This document shows positions 44,993 through 53,747 of a stretch of DNA of 64,000 bases, piece by piece. The stretch is from Paenibacillus sp. Marseille-Q4541. Its GTDB lineage: Bacteria > Bacillota > Bacilli > Paenibacillales > Paenibacillaceae. Numbering within the stretch: the first letter of the stretch is position 1; every line of letters starts with the position of its first letter. Position numbers and translations under genes: made by a program. Location of the stretch: assembly GCF_018310695.1 (NCBI RefSeq), contig NZ_JAGXCY010000022.1, forward strand, positions 1-64,000, written 5' to 3'. The notes under the pieces were generated by a model. It made no database searches, was not told where the DNA came from, and saw only the letters and a program-made list of their open reading frames with translations.

Positions 44993-45029
44993 GGATAATA
45001 TTTACATTCATTTTTTTATCAAATAAATA

Positions 45030-45058
45030 TTGTTACATCCCTACTCATCTATTAAAAT
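45030..45058 (+). promoter_or_regulatory. Promoter of the ArsR-type regulator
   Basis: TTGTTA (45030-45035), 17-base spacer, TAAAAT (45053-45058); gives a leader of about 195 bases before the ATG at 45262. Confidence 0.55.
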
Positions 45059-45261
45059 ATGATAGGGAGTAAAGCATTGTAACGTTAATCAGCTTCTTGT
45101 TGAATAAACCTGTTCCTTTACTTCTTTTCTATCCTAATCTGTTGTATGATTCTAATATATTACATTCCAATATCTTTATAGTTATTTCAACTAAACTTCT
45201 ACACGTAATGAAAACGAATCTTCGTTCTTCTACTTTTTCATTGCCGGGAAAGGATTTTATT

Positions 45262-46179
45262 ATGATCTACATAAAAGATTTAATGTCAGGAGTGCCCATC
45301 TTCAAAGCTCTAAGTTCGGAAGTCCGAATTCAAATTATAGAAATGCTGTCCAAACATCAAAGTCTCAATCTTAACGATATTGCGACTCGGCTCCAGCTAA
45401 CGAATGGTGCAGTTACGATGCATATCAAGAAGCTGGAGGAAAGCGGGCTAATCAATATCAACACTGCTGTAGGTAAACATGGCATCCAGAAGATTTGTTA
45501 TTTGAATGAAGACAAGCTTATGGTTGATCTTCGAAGTCAGGAAATACATAACCGCTATGAGGTCGAAATTAAAGTTGGTCATTTCAGCAATTACCATGCC
45601 GTGCCTACATGTGGTCTCGCTACCAAAGACAGCATAGTTGGTGATTTTGATGAGCCGCGTTACTTCGCTGACCCTATGCGTATTGACTCAGAGCTCATCT
45701 GGTTGTCCGAAGGATTTCTAGAATACCGGATTCCAAACTATCTGAAATCAAATGAAACTTTTAGTGAGATTCAATTCTCCATGGAGCTTAGTTCTGAGGC
45801 ACCTGGTTTTAATAACAACTATCCTTCTGATATTTATTTTTCTGTAAATGGAATCGAAATCGGCTGCTGGACAAGTCCTGGTGATTTCGGAGATACAAGA
45901 GGAACCTTTAACCCGGATTGGTGGCCACCACATCTGAATCAATACGGTATGCTCAAGCTGATCCGTATTAATGACGAGGGAAGTTATGTAGATGGATGCC
46001 GCATTTCGGATGTTACGCTAAATGATATTGGTCTAGATTACAAGAGTGACATCCTCCTTCGGATTGCTGTAACGGAAGGGCCAACGAACAAACGGGGACT
46101 AACTATCTATGGCCGGAATTTTGGTAATTACAGTCAGGATATTCTCGCCCGGGTCCTGTATAATGTAAATGAATCATAA
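45262..46179 (+). CDS. ArsR-type transcriptional regulator with large C-terminal domain
   Basis: 305 residues. The first 90 form a winged helix (IFKALSSEVRIQIIEMLSKH; LNLNDIATRLQLTNGAVTMHIKKLEESGLI). The remaining 215 residues are unusual for ArsR proteins, which are mostly about 100 residues; they are rich in beta strands and aromatic residues (GIEIGCWTSPGDFGD; WWPPHLNQYG) and look like a carbohydrate-sensing domain. AAAGGA precedes the ATG at 45262; the upstream extension to 45097 is unlikely. Divergent from the arabinanase, so probably its specific regulator. Confidence 0.85.
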   Translation: MIYIKDLMSGVPIFKALSSEVRIQIIEMLSKHQSLNLNDIATRLQLTNGAVTMHIKKLEESGLININTAVGKHGIQKICYLNEDKLMVDLRSQEIHNRYEVEIKVGHFSNYHAVPTCGLATKDSIVGDFDEPRYFADPMRIDSELIWLSEGFLEYRIPNYLKSNETFSEIQFSMELSSEAPGFNNNYPSDIYFSVNGIEIGCWTSPGDFGDTRGTFNPDWWPPHLNQYGMLKLIRINDEGSYVDGCRISDVTLNDIGLDYKSDILLRIAVTEGPTNKRGLTIYGRNFGNYSQDILARVLYNVNES

Positions 46180-46202
46180 GCACTGACCCATTGCTAACAA
46201 AT

Positions 46203-46257
46203 AACGCCTGCTATCTTGTGATGTCTCTTTTGAGAACCGCATGAAAGCAGGCGTTTT
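46203..46257 (+). terminator. Terminator of the regulator gene
   Basis: AACGCCTGCT (46203-46212) / AGCAGGCGTT (46246-46255), T4. The ATG at 46241 lies inside the hairpin. Confidence 0.7.
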
Positions 46258-46297
46258 AGGCTGTGTTCCTCTTCTTATGGAAATACTGGAAATATGT

Positions 46298-46305
46298 GAT
46301 ACAAT
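46298..46305 (+). promoter_or_regulatory. Extended -10 of the ThrE operon
   Basis: TGATACAAT (extended -10, TACAAT at 46300-46305) overlaps the ATG at 46304, arguing for a start further downstream; -35 is weak (TGGAAA). Confidence 0.4.
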
Positions 46306-46345
46306 GTGTAATCAAAACCTACCTAAAGAAAGCGAGCGAACGATT

Positions 46346-47125
46346 TTGGTCAAAGTGGAACCATCGATAGCGACAGAAATCAACAGCATAACGATTGAAA
46401 TTATCGAGGTGTGTTTACTTGCCGGAAAAATCATGCTCCAGAGCGGCGCTGAAACCTATCGGGTAGAAGATACCATGATGCGGATTGCGTCCGCGTTCGG
46501 GATGCCGAATTCCCATAGCTATGTAACTCCTACAGGAATTATTTTCTCCTCAGACGGACTAAGTCCAGCCAAGTTAATTCGAATCTCGGAGCGCACAACG
46601 GACCTTCATAAAGTGTCTGCTGTAAATAGTGTGTCAAGACAGATTGGAAATCAGGAGCTGACTCCTTCCGAGGCGCATATTCTCCTGAAAAATATCGAAA
46701 GTGAATCTGTTCTATATAATGTTCGAATGCGAATCGCGGCTGCTGCTCTTGCCAGCGGCTGCTTTACGATTATGTTTCAAGGTGGATGGCATGATTTTTT
46801 ACCCGCCATTCTTTGCGGAGGAGCAGGGTTTGCAGCGGTGAGCCTATTTCAGCGGCTCGTACAAGTTCGTTTCTTTTCAGAGTTCATTGCCTCTTTTATT
46901 ATTGGATTGTTATCGCTATTCCTCGTCTATGTCGGTGCCGGTAAAGAACTGGATAAAATTATTATAGGATCTGTGATGCCTCTTGTTCCAGGTCTCGCCA
47001 TTACGAATGCAATACGTGATCTGATGGCCGGGCATCTCGTTTCGGGCTTATCCAAAGGTGCAGATGCTTTCTTAACGGCGTTTGCCATTGGTGCTGGAAT
47101 TGCAGTTGTGTTTACTCTAATTTAG
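46346..47125 (+). CDS. Threonine/serine exporter family, large subunit (YjjP-like)
   Basis: About 259 residues. N-terminal cytoplasmic ThrE domain with the conserved LLAGKIMLQSGAETYRVEDT and five C-terminal membrane helices (MPLVPGLAITNAIRDLMAGH is the family signature). Works with the small protein encoded next. The start is uncertain: ATG at 46241 lies in the previous terminator, ATG at 46304 overlaps a promoter -10, so TTG at 46346 is preferred. Family size about 250-260 supports this. Confidence 0.8.
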   Translation: MVKVEPSIATEINSITIEIIEVCLLAGKIMLQSGAETYRVEDTMMRIASAFGMPNSHSYVTPTGIIFSSDGLSPAKLIRISERTTDLHKVSAVNSVSRQIGNQELTPSEAHILLKNIESESVLYNVRMRIAAAALASGCFTIMFQGGWHDFLPAILCGGAGFAAVSLFQRLVQVRFFSEFIASFIIGLLSLFLVYVGAGKELDKIIIGSVMPLVPGLAITNAIRDLMAGHLVSGLSKGADAFLTAFAIGAGIAVVFTLI

Positions 47126-47186
47126 TCCGCTATATTGATCATTTGCAAGTAAGTGATGACAAAGGAAAGATGAGGTTCTAAGAAGT

Positions 47187-47621
47187 ATGCTTATTCCTAT
47201 CATTGAACAGGCGATTACGAGCTTTATTGCCTCTCTCTTGTTCGGCCTTATATTTAACGCGCCGAAGAATATGTTAATCCCATGTGGCACAGTAGGCATG
47301 CTCAGTTGGATTATTTATTTCGTCATGGAGCCCGGATATGAAGCGGTTTCCGCCACACTTGCAGCGACCGTATTTATTGGGGTTATGAGTCAGTTCTTTG
47401 CTAGAAAATACAAGCAACCTGTTATTATTTTCAGTGTGGCAGGCGTTATTCCCCTTGTTCCCGGTGGCCTGGCTTACAATGCCATGCGGCATTTTGTACA
47501 GAACGATTATACGACTGCCGTAGAACTCGCAGCCAAAGCCCTTATACTCGCAGGTACGATTGCCGTGGGACTTGTTCTGTCAGAAGTTCTTAATCAGGCA
47601 TTTCGTAGAAAAGCAAAATAA
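47187..47621 (+). CDS. Threonine/serine exporter family, small subunit (YjjB-like)
   Basis: 144 residues, four to five hydrophobic helices; IPLVPGGLAYNAMRH is the counterpart of the large-subunit signature. In many bacteria the two domains are fused as ThrE; here they are split as in yjjP-yjjB. Terminator follows. Confidence 0.88.
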   Translation: MLIPIIEQAITSFIASLLFGLIFNAPKNMLIPCGTVGMLSWIIYFVMEPGYEAVSATLAATVFIGVMSQFFARKYKQPVIIFSVAGVIPLVPGGLAYNAMRHFVQNDYTTAVELAAKALILAGTIAVGLVLSEVLNQAFRRKAK

Positions 47622-47662
47622 AAAAACTCGTCTATTCTTACAAAGAAAGGACGAGTTTTTTT
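47621..47662. terminator. Bidirectional terminator between ThrE and GNAT genes
   Basis: AAAAAACTCGTC / GACGAGTTTTTT arms separate convergent genes. Confidence 0.85.
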
Positions 47663-47664
47663 GT

Positions 47665-48171
47665 TTAGGAACTAAGCTTCTTGCCAAGAACGGCAAGGTC
47701 ACGCTTCACACCATCGAGCAAGGCAACTTCAGGATAATAACCCCACTGTTCAAAACCAAACTTTCGCAACAAACGCAAGCTTGGCTCATTATGTCCAAAC
47801 ACAAATCCAAGTACGGTCGTGATCTGAAGACGAGCGCAGTCTTGAATGATCTTTTCCATCAATCGGCTCCCTGCTCCAGTACCTCGAAACGCTTCATCCA
47901 CATAAACACTGACTTCCGCAGTACCGTCATATGCAGGTCTCCCGTAAAAGGAACTGAGGCTGACCCACCCTGCAATCCGATCATCAATTCTCATTACCCA
48001 TAATGGACGCTTGTCCGGTGTGTGTTCTTCAAACCACGAGACTCGGCTCTCTACCGTAACAGGTTCCAAATCAGCCGTAACCATCCGTCCAGCAACCGTA
48101 GAGTTGTAAATAGACACAATAGAAGGTAAATCATCAAGCGTAGCATAACTAAAAGTTATATTCGGTTCCAT
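47665..48171 (-). CDS. Phosphinothricin acetyltransferase-like GNAT
   Basis: 168 residues. Opening TFSYATLDDLPSIVSIYNST, PLWVMRIDDRIAGWVSLSSF and the acetyl-CoA loop FRGTGAGSRLM identify the Pat/YwnH group, which acetylates methionine sulfoximine-like amines. ATG at 48169-48171 is preferred because GGGGG stands about 8 bases upstream. Confidence 0.85.
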   Translation of the reverse strand: MEPNITFSYATLDDLPSIVSIYNSTVAGRMVTADLEPVTVESRVSWFEEHTPDKRPLWVMRIDDRIAGWVSLSSFYGRPAYDGTAEVSVYVDEAFRGTGAGSRLMEKIIQDCARLQITTVLGFVFGHNEPSLRLLRKFGFEQWGYYPEVALLDGVKRDLAVLGKKLSS

Positions 48172-48287
48172 CAAAGCAGCCCCCAAGTCCTCATTCTAAT
48201 TCGGCCAATCTAAATATAATCACTAGATTATCAGAACAACCTGTGAGCGATCAATACTAAATTGATTGAGGTTCTTAGACCGAATAC

Positions 48288-49151
48288 CTACTTCACCAAT
48301 TCTTCAGGAAGACCTGTTTGTTCTGCACTCCAGCTCCATAAGAAATTCGATACACTTTTATCCATAGCATGGGGCTTCAGCTCCTGAATTTCCTGTTGAT
48401 AAAAGTACTCTCCGGTAATACCGTTTACCTCTGGATGGATTGCCAGATAAATCGCAGTTCTTGCTCCTTCCTCCGGCGTTAGGAATGAAGGGATTTTCCG
48501 TACTACTGCCATAATAGCCGTACCGAAACCGGTTGTACGATTAATTCCGATATTCGTACCCACAGCTCCCGGATGCAGCGCATTTACCGTTATATTCGTC
48601 CCATCCAGCCGTTCAGCAAGCTCTCTTGTAAACATGATATTCGCCAGTTTAGATTGGGAATAACTCTTAATAACGTTATACCGCTTCGTTAAATTCGGAT
48701 CTTCCAGATGGATCTTCCCTGCCTTATAGGCACCCGAAGAAACGTTGATCACTCTAGCTTGTGTCGCTGCCTTTAAAGCAGGAATAAGCAATCTAGTAAG
48801 TAAATAATGTCCGAGATGATTTACTCCAAGCGTCATTTCAAAACCATCCGACGTTTCTTCTCTCTTTAAACAAACTACACCCGCATTATTAATAAGAACA
48901 TCCAGTTTGGAGTGGGTGTCCATAAATTGTGCGGCAAAATTACGTATACTATGTAAAGAACCAAGATCTAACTTCATTAATTCTATTTGTTTTGATCCAG
49001 TAGCAGTGATTGCTTCATCAAGAGCGATACGGCCCCTCTCTTCATTTCTGCAAGCCATTACAACATGATATCCCTGTAAAGCCAGTTCAATGGAGGTTGC
49101 TAGTCCCATTCCAGAATTAGCACCCGTAACAATCGCTATTTTTGTATTCAT
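48288..49151 (-). CDS. SDR family oxidoreductase (retinol dehydrogenase-like)
   Basis: 287 residues. TGANSGMG cofactor motif, NNAGVVC, NVSSGAYK for the catalytic Ser, and YSQSK for Tyr/Lys. The type resembles animal retinol dehydrogenases and is widespread in bacteria with unknown substrates. ATG at 49149-49151 has AAAGG at 9 bases. Confidence 0.88.
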   Translation of the reverse strand: MNTKIAIVTGANSGMGLATSIELALQGYHVVMACRNEERGRIALDEAITATGSKQIELMKLDLGSLHSIRNFAAQFMDTHSKLDVLINNAGVVCLKREETSDGFEMTLGVNHLGHYLLTRLLIPALKAATQARVINVSSGAYKAGKIHLEDPNLTKRYNVIKSYSQSKLANIMFTRELAERLDGTNITVNALHPGAVGTNIGINRTTGFGTAIMAVVRKIPSFLTPEEGARTAIYLAIHPEVNGITGEYFYQQEIQELKPHAMDKSVSNFLWSWSAEQTGLPEELVK

Positions 49152-49234
49152 TCCATTCATCCTTTCGGGTGGAAACAGACATGCCTTCCTTTCATCATAC
49201 AAGAAATGTACCCCAAAAGAAAATGTTCCCTAAA

Positions 49235-49270
49235 TGAACCCTGCCGGGTCTACTCCCCTGACAGGGTTCA
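49235..49270 (-). terminator. Possible terminator of the sugar dehydrogenase gene
   Basis: Perfect 9-base arms TGAACCCTG (49235-49243) and CAGGGTTCA (49262-49270), weak T run. Confidence 0.5.
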
Positions 49271-49316
49271 TCCATCTCTCGACTGTTCCCACTTAGCCCA
49301 TTTTGTTATGTTGGTT

Positions 49317-50480
49317 CTAGTAAAGGGGTTTTAGTGCAATGATTTGATCATCATCTGCGGATGGGATTCCTCTGCCATCCCGATTGTTAGTAAGTATATA
49401 AAGCGTACCATCTGGACCTTCATTAATACTTCGAATCCGGCCCCACTCCCCCTCATACAAAACTTCGGGTATAAGACCTACGGACTGTTCTACTCTGTTA
49501 TTTGAGAGATCAAACCTCAGTACCTGTTCGCCGCGGAGTCCACCGACAAGGAGCGAGTTCTTCCAAGGTCCTTCTGATACGAAGGTCATTCCCGAGGGTG
49601 CCCACGTCTCTGAACCACTATGAGCAACAGAACGGATCAGTCCATCTGCGGCCTCGTCGCCTTCAATGAGCGGCCAGCCATAATTCCCCCCTTTTTCAAT
49701 GATATTCAGTTCGTCCAAGTTTGATTGACCGTGTTCCGAGCTATACATTACTCCAGTTTCCGGATGCCAGGCGAGTCCCTGAGCATTGCGGTGTCCTAGA
49801 GAGTAAACAGGTGATCCTGAGATTGGGTTATCACTCGGAATGGAACCGTCCAGTCCGATGCGAAGGATTTTTCCACCCCATTCGCCACTATTCTGTGCCA
49901 TATCGGGCTCATAACGTTCCCCGGTTGTTACATACAGAAGACGGTCAGGACCGATCTTAATTCGTCCCCCATTATGATTTACACCACCTGGTATGTCATC
50001 AATCAGCACCTTATCGATCGAAGCTTCTTGCCCATCTATGATCAGCCGAAGTACACGATTTGCGATGTCTTCTTCTTTCTTATATGAATGATAAACATAT
50101 ACGTAGGAGTTGTTCTCAAAATCAGGATCTATTGCAAGCCCGAGTAACCCCCCTTCCCCTTCGTCCGAAAAAGGAGCTGAAAAGGAAATTAGCGGTTCTT
50201 CCATTATTGTTCCATCTGTAATCATTCGGAGCTGCCCTGGTCTTTCAGTAAATAGCATTCGTCCATCCGGTAAAAAGTCAACCTCCCAGGGTACATTAAC
50301 CCCTGTTGCTATCACTTCCGTCTCATATGGAAAAGAGTTCTCTTCTTCCTCTGGAGTAGACTGTGCAGCCTCTTCCTCTCCGTTTGATGACGGAGCAGGC
50401 CCATGCGGTCCCACAGGAGTGCATGCGGATAGCATTAGAGCAAGGGTGATGCCAACCAGCATAGGAATTTTCTTATCCAT
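49317..50480 (-). CDS. PQQ-dependent sugar dehydrogenase-like lipoprotein (GSDH family)
   Basis: 387 residues. Lipobox MLSAC (Cys about residue 20), Pro/Glu-rich linker, then a six-bladed propeller with the GSDH marks: GVNVPWEVDFLPDGRMLFTER, GLLGLAIDPDF, GGVNHNGGRIKIGPD, SLGHRNAQGLAWHPETG, YGWPLIEGDE. Such proteins bind PQQ or have lost it; Bacillus homologue YliI is poorly characterised. GAGGTGG precedes the ATG. Confidence 0.88.
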   Translation of the reverse strand: MDKKIPMLVGITLALMLSACTPVGPHGPAPSSNGEEEAAQSTPEEEENSFPYETEVIATGVNVPWEVDFLPDGRMLFTERPGQLRMITDGTIMEEPLISFSAPFSDEGEGGLLGLAIDPDFENNSYVYVYHSYKKEEDIANRVLRLIIDGQEASIDKVLIDDIPGGVNHNGGRIKIGPDRLLYVTTGERYEPDMAQNSGEWGGKILRIGLDGSIPSDNPISGSPVYSLGHRNAQGLAWHPETGVMYSSEHGQSNLDELNIIEKGGNYGWPLIEGDEAADGLIRSVAHSGSETWAPSGMTFVSEGPWKNSLLVGGLRGEQVLRFDLSNNRVEQSVGLIPEVLYEGEWGRIRSINEGPDGTLYILTNNRDGRGIPSADDDQIIALKPLY

Positions 50481-50659
50481 ATCACAGCCACCTCTTTTGC
50501 TATATTATTGTCAAATATTACCCCTGATTTTTTTGTCCTAAACCTCTGGTGTAGGCCTTTACTATCAATAAACAAATTCATCAGATCCATAGGAATGGAT
50601 CAATATGTAGGGGAATTATTCAATGCTTCCATGTAGATCTGGTAGATGTTTGATCTGTT

Positions 50660-50688
50660 TTGGGATTTTGGACGATAAGCTTTATAAT
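50660..50688 (+). promoter_or_regulatory. Promoter of the Xaa-Pro peptidase gene
   Basis: TTGGGA (50660-50665), 17-base spacer, TATAAT (50683-50688). The nominal upstream start falls inside it. Confidence 0.55.
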
Positions 50689-50722
50689 AGATATAGAAAT
50701 TGAAAGAAAAAGGCGGTTATTA

Positions 50723-51817
50723 ATGATGACAAAACAACCTATTATCTTATTGAATCAAGCAATAACAGAACATGCATTAGACGCAGTTCTCATTACTGAT
50801 CCGAAACACGTATATTATTTAACTGGATTTGCAAGCAACCCGCATGAACGTTTCCTTGGGCTTGTTATGGTACAAGGTGAGGAACCGACACTAATTGTGC
50901 CAAGCCTAGACGAAGAAGCCGCTTCTGCTGCCTCCTCCGTTAAAAAAATCGCAACTCATCAAGATACAGATAATCCTTATGACATCTTAAAAAAATATCT
51001 ACCTCGTACGATGAACAATTTCGGGATTGAAAAAGATCATATGTCCTTGTCTAGATATGAGGAGCTTGTTCGTTACACCGAAGCCCAAAATTATATGGAT
51101 ATTGGTTCCCTTCTTCGTGAACTACGGGTTCGTAAAGCTCCTCACGAGGTTGAACGCATGAAAGTTGCAGCTGACATGATTGAAGAAGTACTCCGCAGAG
51201 GACTAACACATGTAAAAGAAGGCGTAACAGAGATCGAACTCGTTGCTGAGATGGAATATCAAATGAAGAAGCTGGGTGCTTCTGCTCCTTCTTTTGACAC
51301 GATGGTTCTTACAGGACCAAATACCGCACTTCCACACGGTGTTCCTGGTACACGTAAGCTTGCTTACGGTGATCTGCTCATGTTTGATATGGGTGTATAT
51401 GCAAATGGTTATGCATCTGACATTACCCGTACCTTTGCTTTTGGAGAACTGTCTCCAGAACTGACTAAGGTGTACAACACAGTGCTTCAAGCCAATCTGA
51501 AAGGGATTGAAAGTGTAAAACCGGGGGCAACCCTGGCATCTGTTGACCTCGCCGCTAGACAAGTAACGATTGATGCAGGATATGGCGAACGCTTCCTCCA
51601 CCGTCTTGGACATGGGCTTGGTATTGATGTGCACGAATATCCTTCTGTTCATGGTGCTAATCAGGAACTATTGACCGAAGGAATGGCCTTTACAATTGAA
51701 CCAGGAATTTATGTTCCGGGTCTTGGCGGCGTCCGCATAGAAGACGAGGTTATCGTGACTGCTGATGGCGTGGAATTGTTAACAAGCTTCCCGAAAGAAT
51801 TGCAAATTCTCGGCTAA
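50723..51817 (+). CDS. Xaa-Pro aminopeptidase/dipeptidase (M24B)
   Basis: 364 residues. Creatinase-like N-terminal domain and pita-bread metal core: FDMGVYANGYASDITRTF (two Asp), HRLGHGLGIDVHEYPS (His), EPGIYVPGLGGVRIEDE (two Glu). Cleaves Xaa-Pro bonds in the cytoplasm. ATG at 50723 follows AAAGGCGG; the earlier frame start at 50660 lies in the promoter. Confidence 0.92.
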   Translation: MMTKQPIILLNQAITEHALDAVLITDPKHVYYLTGFASNPHERFLGLVMVQGEEPTLIVPSLDEEAASAASSVKKIATHQDTDNPYDILKKYLPRTMNNFGIEKDHMSLSRYEELVRYTEAQNYMDIGSLLRELRVRKAPHEVERMKVAADMIEEVLRRGLTHVKEGVTEIELVAEMEYQMKKLGASAPSFDTMVLTGPNTALPHGVPGTRKLAYGDLLMFDMGVYANGYASDITRTFAFGELSPELTKVYNTVLQANLKGIESVKPGATLASVDLAARQVTIDAGYGERFLHRLGHGLGIDVHEYPSVHGANQELLTEGMAFTIEPGIYVPGLGGVRIEDEVIVTADGVELLTSFPKELQILG

Positions 51818-51851
51818 TCCGCTGGATCGAGCTTTCTTTATGTAGATTAAT

Positions 51852-51906
51852 AAAAAAGGTGTTCCACCCTGTAGAGCTTCTAGTTCTACAGGAGGAACAC
51901 CTTTTT
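51852..51906. terminator. Bidirectional terminator between peptidase and tcyP
   Basis: AAAAAGGTGTTCC / GGAACACCTTTTT outer stem with inner CTGTAGA / TCTACAG. Confidence 0.88.
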
Positions 51907-51928
51907 AGGTTTATTTTAGCCAAGCAGC

Positions 51929-53323
51929 TTATGCTTCGTTCGCAGAATCCAAATCAAAGTTAGCTTTGTTATAAATCTCTTGATCGTTCTCATTTAAAAT
52001 CTTGCTGGACACAAGACCTGCGGTCATAGATCCATTAACATTCAAAGCGGTACGTCCCATATCGATCAGTGGCTCAACCGAGATCAAAAGACCGGCAAGA
52101 CCGACAGGAAGGTTCATTGTGGACAGCACGATGAGAGACGCAAATGTAGCTCCGCCGCCGACACCGGCAACTCCGAATGAACTAATCATGACTACCAATA
52201 CGAGGGTAACGTAGAACTGCCAATCCATAGTTACACCAACAGTAGGAGCAATCATGACCGCTAGCATAGCAGGATAGATACCAGCACAGCCGTTCTGACC
52301 AATGGTTGCGCCAAACGAAGCGGACAAGTTCGCAATCCCTTGTGAAACGCCAAGTTTCTTCGTTTGTGTTTCAATATTCAGCGGAATGGACGCTGCACTC
52401 GAACGAGAAGTAAAGGCGAAGACGAGTGTTGACAATACTTTTCTCACATACGCAATCGGATTAAATCCGAACAGCGTCACGAGAACCAAGTGAACAACAA
52501 ACATCAGAAGCAGTGCTACGTAAGAAGCAATTACAAATTCACCAAGTTTTAATATTTCCTGCGCATTCGTAGTTGCTGTAACTTTGGTTATGAGAGCAAG
52601 GATACCGTAAGGAGTAAGCCTTAATACCAGTGTTACAATACGCATGACAACCGCATATAACGAATTGATCAGTTTGCGGAACGTTTCCGCCTGCTCTGGC
52701 TTTTTACGATCCAGTCCAAGTACAGCTGCACCTACAAAAGCGGAGAAAATTACGACTGCAATCGTTGAAGTACGACGTTCACCTGTCATATCAGCAAAAG
52801 GATTAGAAGGAATAAATTCAAGAACTTGCTGCGGGATCGTCATATCCTGAACATCACCCAGCTGTTGTTCGAGACGATCAGCTCTTGCTTGTTCAGCTTC
52901 GCCGCTCTCGATATTGATTGCCTGTAGACCAAAGATTTGGGTAACTCCGATACCAATTATGGCAGCAATCGCTGTCGTAATCAGCAGTGTACCAATGATG
53001 GAACCACTCATTTTCCCAATATTCTGATTACCTTTCAGGTTCATGATCGCTGAAATAATGGACACCATAATCAGCGGAATGACAATCATCTGCAAGAGCC
53101 CTACATAGCCAGAACCAATGATACTGAACCAGTCGACACTTGTTTTCACTGCACCTGAAGCAGCTCCGTATATAACTTGAAGCAGAATTCCGAACACGAG
53201 ACCTAGTCCGAGACCCGCAAATACGCGCTTCGTAAAAGAAACATGTTTCTTCTGCATACGATACAGGATGCCTATAAGAACAAGCATGACTGCCACGTTA
53301 ATAATAACCTGCAATGTTTCCAT
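51929..53323 (-). CDS. tcyP: L-cystine transporter TcyP
   Basis: 464 residues, dicarboxylate/amino acid:cation symporter family. The N-terminal METLQVIINVAVMLVLIG and RKxHVSF-like loop (MQKKHVSFTKRVFAGLGLG) match Bacillus TcyP closely, as does the length (463 in B. subtilis). Imports L-cystine. GGAGGG precedes the ATG at 53321-53323, while the earlier start lies inside the ribosome binding site region. A TATTCC/GGAATA inverted repeat upstream could belong to a sulfur-responsive repressor (CymR). Confidence 0.9.
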   Translation of the reverse strand: METLQVIINVAVMLVLIGILYRMQKKHVSFTKRVFAGLGLGLVFGILLQVIYGAASGAVKTSVDWFSIIGSGYVGLLQMIVIPLIMVSIISAIMNLKGNQNIGKMSGSIIGTLLITTAIAAIIGIGVTQIFGLQAINIESGEAEQARADRLEQQLGDVQDMTIPQQVLEFIPSNPFADMTGERRTSTIAVVIFSAFVGAAVLGLDRKKPEQAETFRKLINSLYAVVMRIVTLVLRLTPYGILALITKVTATTNAQEILKLGEFVIASYVALLLMFVVHLVLVTLFGFNPIAYVRKVLSTLVFAFTSRSSAASIPLNIETQTKKLGVSQGIANLSASFGATIGQNGCAGIYPAMLAVMIAPTVGVTMDWQFYVTLVLVVMISSFGVAGVGGGATFASLIVLSTMNLPVGLAGLLISVEPLIDMGRTALNVNGSMTAGLVSSKILNENDQEIYNKANFDLDSANEA

Positions 53324-53347
53324 GATAACTATTTCCCTCCACATCAT

Positions 53348-53714
53348 CTTATGAACTCTAACGTTCAGACCCTGCTTGTGCTTCCGTCATGATCTAACTA
53401 TGTATACCCCATTATTCCAGTAGGGAATACAAATTAGGATGTATCTGCATCGTCTAGGCCTTTCCGTCTAGGTTGATTTACTAGAAGTATTTCATACTAT
53501 ATCATAAAACCCATTAAACAGGTAGACTTTTATTAAAATAACTTAACACACTGCGTAATAATGGCGTCAGAACGCGGTTTTTCAAACTTTTTTTCGCAAA
53601 ACTACTATTCATCCGGCGGTTAATTAGTTAGAATGGAAGTTAAAATCTTCCTTACATCCAAATTTGCAGAAAAAATCCTAATCTTTTTTGTAAACCGAAA
53701 TATGGGTCTTAAGG
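53348..53714. other. Long divergent intergenic region tcyP-chemoreceptor
   Basis: 367 bases. I see TATTCC (53413-53418) / GGAATA (53424-53429), a direct repeat CGTCTAGG at 53451-53458 and 53465-53472, and AT-rich sequence before the chemoreceptor. No certain promoter or RNA was identified. Confidence 0.4.
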
Positions 53715-53747
53715 ATGATTAATCATGTAACGAAAGGAGTCAATCGT

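Noticed and set aside
53640..53710. Sigma-D promoter for the chemoreceptor
   Set aside because: CCGAAAT resembles the -10 (CCGATAT), but no TAAA lies at the proper distance.
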